From: Mugil cephalus
Lineage: Eukaryota > Chordata > Actinopteri > Mugiliformes > Mugilidae
NCBI RefSeq assembly: GCF_022458985.1
Contig: NC_061783.1
Span: 10,756,413-10,820,412 of the forward strand
Length of the DNA: 64,000 bases
Reading direction: 5' to 3'
A program made the translations under genes and the position numbers. Positions 54,390-64,000 of the stretch are shown here, piece by piece. Every line of letters begins with the position of its first letter. The stretch's first letter is position 1. Under the pieces are notes generated by a model, which worked only from the letters and a program-made list of their open reading frames with translations, ran no database searches and was not told the DNA's origin.

Positions 54390-56195
54390 CCTGGCCTCTG
54401 TGGTTGTTTCCCCCCCCCCATTCCTCCTTTACTCACTCTGAATATATTTTATGATTTGTTACAAAACTGTTTAATTTAGGTAGCTGGGGTTGAGCCCAAG
54501 GTGGCAGACTCAGTATATTGTCTGTAGCATCTGGCGCACAGAAAAGAAAAGGTGAAAATGACTGACATGGGATTCGTAATGCACACACATTGTTATTTCA
54601 TTGTTATTTTTTGTTCTGTGTTGGACCTACGTAGGGTCAAATTTACACCACTACATACTCTACAACAAGTTCAACTGAGTGAAGACAACCTATAGGATTA
54701 GCCTATCTTGTCATACACTATGATTAAATGAGAGGTTCTCATTTCTCCCTAATGTCCTTATAACCTTATACATTGCTCATGTGCAGTTCTGTAGAAAGCA
54801 GATAAATCCAATAGATATCACATCTCAACGTCTGAATGTACTTGTGTAACTGCAAGAAAATTAGAACTTGAATGAATTCACGCACAGGAAAATGTGAGAG
54901 TTTCTGTTTCACACTGAGGCATTTCATTTGCTCCTGGTTGTCATTCGAATTTTCAGATGAAAGCTCCCTTTGTCTATTGTCTTTTCATATTGTTGCTGTC
55001 ATTACGAAGGAAAATGAAACTATGAATGAATTTTGCATAGTTTTATTCCAGGGCTTTGATGTTTGCACCACGAAATGACACAATACGGCTGAAAACAATG
55101 GAAACCCCAAAAACAGCGGCTGCAACACATTTCATCATCTTATGCTTGATTAATTAAACCAGTGTATGAGAAATAAAACGCTGCGATGTTTGTGGTCCGC
55201 CCCCCCTCCCTGATATTATTTACACCCTTAAAGACATGTGAGCGAGCGTCCTTTTATTGCCTCACTCCCACAGATTCCTGTCACTATTTCAAATGATATG
55301 AATATAAAGCAATTCAACTGATTGTGGTTAATCATAATGGTTTCCATTTTCTGCAGAAACAACAACATGACATTCAGTGACACTTTGGACTTTGATCTTG
55401 TCTGGCCTGTGGCGTGTTTCACACACATGCGCAATAGCACACAGGCTCATTTAGTATCAACATACTTACGTACTCTTTTTCTTCTTATAAATCTAAGATA
55501 GGGGTCAAATAAGGTTTTCCAGTTTGTTAGACTGACAGATGTGGATTCCAAACATGTTACAGCCTAGAGACCACTGTCCAAAAGACGGAGCATTTATAAG
55601 CAATGTCATGCAATTTCAAGAATAAAGATTTACAACGTTTTAAGCATTATACTGCAAAATAACTATTGCACTGCCTCCAAGTTCTACTGTTATGAAACAT
55701 GAAGTAATTTACTGTCACTTAATGAGTCTTAGGACACGTATCTATAGAAAACTACAACAAGATCATTCCACATTTCCTTGAGCGGTTTAATTACTGCATT
55801 TTGTGTGCTTTGCGAAATTGAGTCATATTGTAAATGTGTGCAGGTGTCAGACATACAACCCTCGTATTTACTAGATTATGACTTAAATGAATAAGCCAAA
55901 TGAATGAACGGTATAGGCCTGTAAGGGAAAAATATGTGTGACTCTCAGTTAACCACATGTTAATTAAACCCCTCTGTCACATCACAGTAGCTCATGGATC
56001 TCATTCCTTTCTGATGAAAGCAGCTCCCTCGCCTTCTCACACCTCTTTCATTGACGTTGCTAAATTGCCGGCTGGTCCTTAAATGTAAACGTAGCGCTAT
56101 CCGGCCATAACAGAAGTGATGCAGTGTCGATGCTAAAACTTATAGTTTAAACGGCGCCCTACTTTTCCTAGTGCGGCAGAATACCGTATTTTCTC
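54390..56195. other. Intergenic region between dync1li1 and the beta-catenin gene
   Basis: About 1.8 kb, mostly AT-rich, with no recognisable gene or mobile element. The right end becomes GC-richer and is likely promoter DNA of the beta-catenin gene. Confidence 0.5.
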
Positions 56196-56199
56196 CATT

Positions 56200-56371
56200 C
56201 GCCATCTTGATGTTCTCCCGCACAGGCGGAAGCAACATCCTCGGCGGAGCAACGGCGGGTGTGGTTCGGACTTGTACGGGTGGTTCACCTCGCGGCTCTT
56301 CTCCGATTTTCAGCTAAATAAAAAGGGGATTTTCTTCCTGACAAGAACCACGGAGGAGCCGCTCGACTCTG
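56200..56371 (+). other. ctnnb1: Non-coding first exon and start region of the beta-catenin gene
   Basis: GC-rich block ending in CTCGACTCTG followed by GTAAAG, a good donor at 56372. A GCCATCTTG (YY1-type) motif lies at 56201-56209 and may mark the start site. CpG-rich sequence continues through about 57,250 in the first intron. The left limit is approximate. The first intron runs to the acceptor at 57340-57341. Confidence 0.55.
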
Positions 56372-57378
56372 GTAAAGACAACATGTTTTGGTACAGCTAT
56401 CGTACGACGCGTTCACAGTGCGCGGGTGCTTATTTCACCGGAGAAAATCATCTTTGGCCAGGGAGGGGGCTCCGGTGGGTTTTCTGGTTTGGATGGCAGC
56501 AGGTTTTGTACGGTGGCGCTTGGAACTACTTTTCATACGTCCTGACTAGCGCTGCTAATCAAACCAGAATCAAAAAAAATTGGGGTCGTGTGTGAAAGTC
56601 ACGGCTGTAATAATTAACTTATTTGTAACGCTGAGTTTTCCCGCACCACCTGCGTCTCGGGGCAAGTCGCAAGCATTTTTTGCTTTGCGGGCGAATCACT
56701 AAATGGTGTTTGTTTATGTTAGCTCGTTAGCTAACTAGCGGATAGGGTTAGCTTAGCGAGCTTTCAAGGTAAGCTAGCCAAAAGGGTGGCTAATGCACGC
56801 TAGCGGTCCGGTTTTTTTAAATGATATACCAATGAAATACGCCATGTGCTTGATGTGACCTATACCATTGTCAGGGGTTTTTACTCTGGTTTTGACTGGG
56901 CTGCTTGTAGCTAGACCCACCATGAGAGGAGGAGTCGTGGAAGTGATTGCGGGGCGGAGGGAGTAGTTTCTCTCATTGGAAACCCAAGCTGCGAGGTCGG
57001 AACTTGGCCGTGGTAGGGGGAGGGGGAGAAATATGCCTTTGATGTTCTTGTGCCGCTGAATGGTGAATTGTGTTCGTGCTGGCCTGGAAATACCCACCGC
57101 CTTGCTCTCTCGGTCGGAGGTGGAGGCTCGGCATTTCCCCTCGTAGTTACGTTAGCGAGCCAAACAAGCCTCTGAATCACAGGGAGCAAACCCAGGTAGA
57201 AGACGGTGGTTTTTCATTATTGAGACCACGTAGGAGAAACGCATCAACATTACGATTAGGGTTGGCTTTCGCAAACAAGAACTTAGCTCGAGGGCGAGTG
57301 GTCTTATTTTCCTCCACTGTACTTTTTTTTTTCTTTTCCAGATTTATCTGCTGTGCGGGCTGAGGGCAGGCAAGAACA

Positions 57379-62988
<5,610 letters not shown>

Positions 62989-63955
62989 AATTGGTAAGAC
63001 ACCACCAAAACACTTTAAAAATACCAGTTTGTTGTTTTAAAAAAAAAAAAAAAAGCTGCATTGATACAAATTGCACCAATACTCATTTGAAATGTTGTCC
63101 TCTGTTCTTTTGCAGTTGTATTCTGATAGAACCTGCATTGTGATTGGCCTGTATAGTCTGACACAGCATTATGATTGGCCTGTAGAGTGTTGAAGGTAAA
63201 GAAAGGAATAAGGGGTCTTGGAAAGTGCCTGACACAAGAAAACAAAGATGGTTGCCACAGGAATGTTAAAGCAAGTTGAAACTGGGGGGGAGGGGTTAAA
63301 GTATCAGAGAGATGTGGAATCACACAATGGAGGTCTTGGAGCAGGTTACCTAACTGGATGAGTGCACATGAGGTGGATCTTAAAAGTTTGAAACACATAT
63401 GTTTTAGCCTTGCCTGTATTATCATTTTTTTGTTTCTACTTTTCTTATTCTATTTTTTTATTTCTTTTTGTATTACTCATTCTCTGTTATGGTACTGACC
63501 CAGCTTGCCTTCGCACTAGCCATCTTCATTTTCTCTTCAATGCTAATCATTTGTAATTTTCTTTTTTTAAACGTATATTACATGTAGTGTTAAGTTATAG
63601 TGATATTATACAATGTTCCTTTGGTTTATGGTCGAATGTGTAGAACACTAATAATCAGTTGAATTGTACTCTGACTTAAAGTGTAACATTGTGTAGTTTT
63701 TTTATAATCTCAAAAATGGAGAATTATGCATTCTTAATATGTGCTTGTTTAAGCATAAAATATGTCAGTGTCACAAATGTTCTAAAGAGGGGTACGGGTG
63801 AAATTGAGGGTGGGTCGGGGATAAATCTAGAGACAAGTGTTTTATATACAGTGTCACTGGTAGGTTAACAACTATTTTGTATGCTATCATTGGATGTCTG
63901 ATAGAAAAGTCTAATGCTATCGTTGGTGGGCTAATAAAACCCAGTTTTATGTGCT
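62989..63955 (+). other. ctnnb1: Beta-catenin 3' UTR with a UTR intron
   Basis: Five bases after the TAG stop, GAATTG is followed by GTAAGA (62994). TTTTGCAG ends at 63115, so an intron of 122 bases probably interrupts the 3' UTR. A junction this close to the stop should not trigger nonsense-mediated decay. The UTR is AT-rich with many poly-T runs. AATAAA at 63933-63938 suggests an end near 63,955. Confidence 0.6.
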
Positions 63956-64000
63956 ATCAAGGTTAGCTAGGTCGATGAACAGTTGTAGTCCTGCTGTGCT

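Overview
This window is nuclear DNA from a ray-finned fish, most likely a teleost. Vertebrate genes with GT-AG introns carry fish-like protein sequences. The intervening DNA has dense (GT)n, (GATA)n and (CT)n microsatellites, decayed Tc1/mariner-like and LINE fragments, and fairly compact introns. There are no prokaryotic operons, CRISPR arrays or rRNA genes, and I saw no convincing tRNA. All gene models were built by reading splice sites and matching proteins to families by eye; no database search was run.

Layout from left to right: (1) about 1-6,250, + strand: the 3' exons of a gene I cannot name, ending in a tail rich in Lys-Thr-Pro and Arg-His-Ser-Pro repeats. (2) 6,250-13,960: intergenic DNA with a (GATA)n array, a LINE 3' end and a Tc1-like remnant. 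(3) 14,026-22,126, - strand: mrpl3, complete in ten coding exons (332 aa). (4) 24,231-40,151, - strand: cpne4, complete in fifteen coding exons (553 aa). Its 3' UTR reaches about 23,370 and a probable non-coding first exon lies near 44,450-44,880. (5) 45,777-53,064, + strand: dync1li1, complete in thirteen coding exons (485 aa), with a 3' UTR to about 54,385. (6) 56,200-63,955, + strand: a beta-catenin gene (ctnnb1 or its teleost paralogue ctnnb2), with a non-coding first exon, fifteen coding exons (768 aa) and an intron just after the stop codon.

The genes do not form one pathway. They are a mitochondrial ribosomal protein (mrpl3), a calcium-dependent membrane-binding copine (cpne4), a dynein cargo-adaptor subunit (dync1li1) and the Wnt/adhesion protein beta-catenin. 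cpne4 and dync1li1 are divergent, with their likely start regions under 1 kb apart. mrpl3 and cpne4 run in the same direction. Human CPNE4-MRPL3 lie on 3q22 and DYNC1LI1-CTNNB1 on 3p22, so the window joins two blocks that sit on opposite arms of one human chromosome.

I found no clearly new biological system. The points most worth a second look are the unnamed gene at the left edge, a (GATA)n array abutting the splice acceptor of the first coding exon of cpne4, and several departures of the beta-catenin gene from the human one: an extra intron, two substitutions inside the phosphodegron, a shortened N-terminal segment and a rearranged C-terminal tail.
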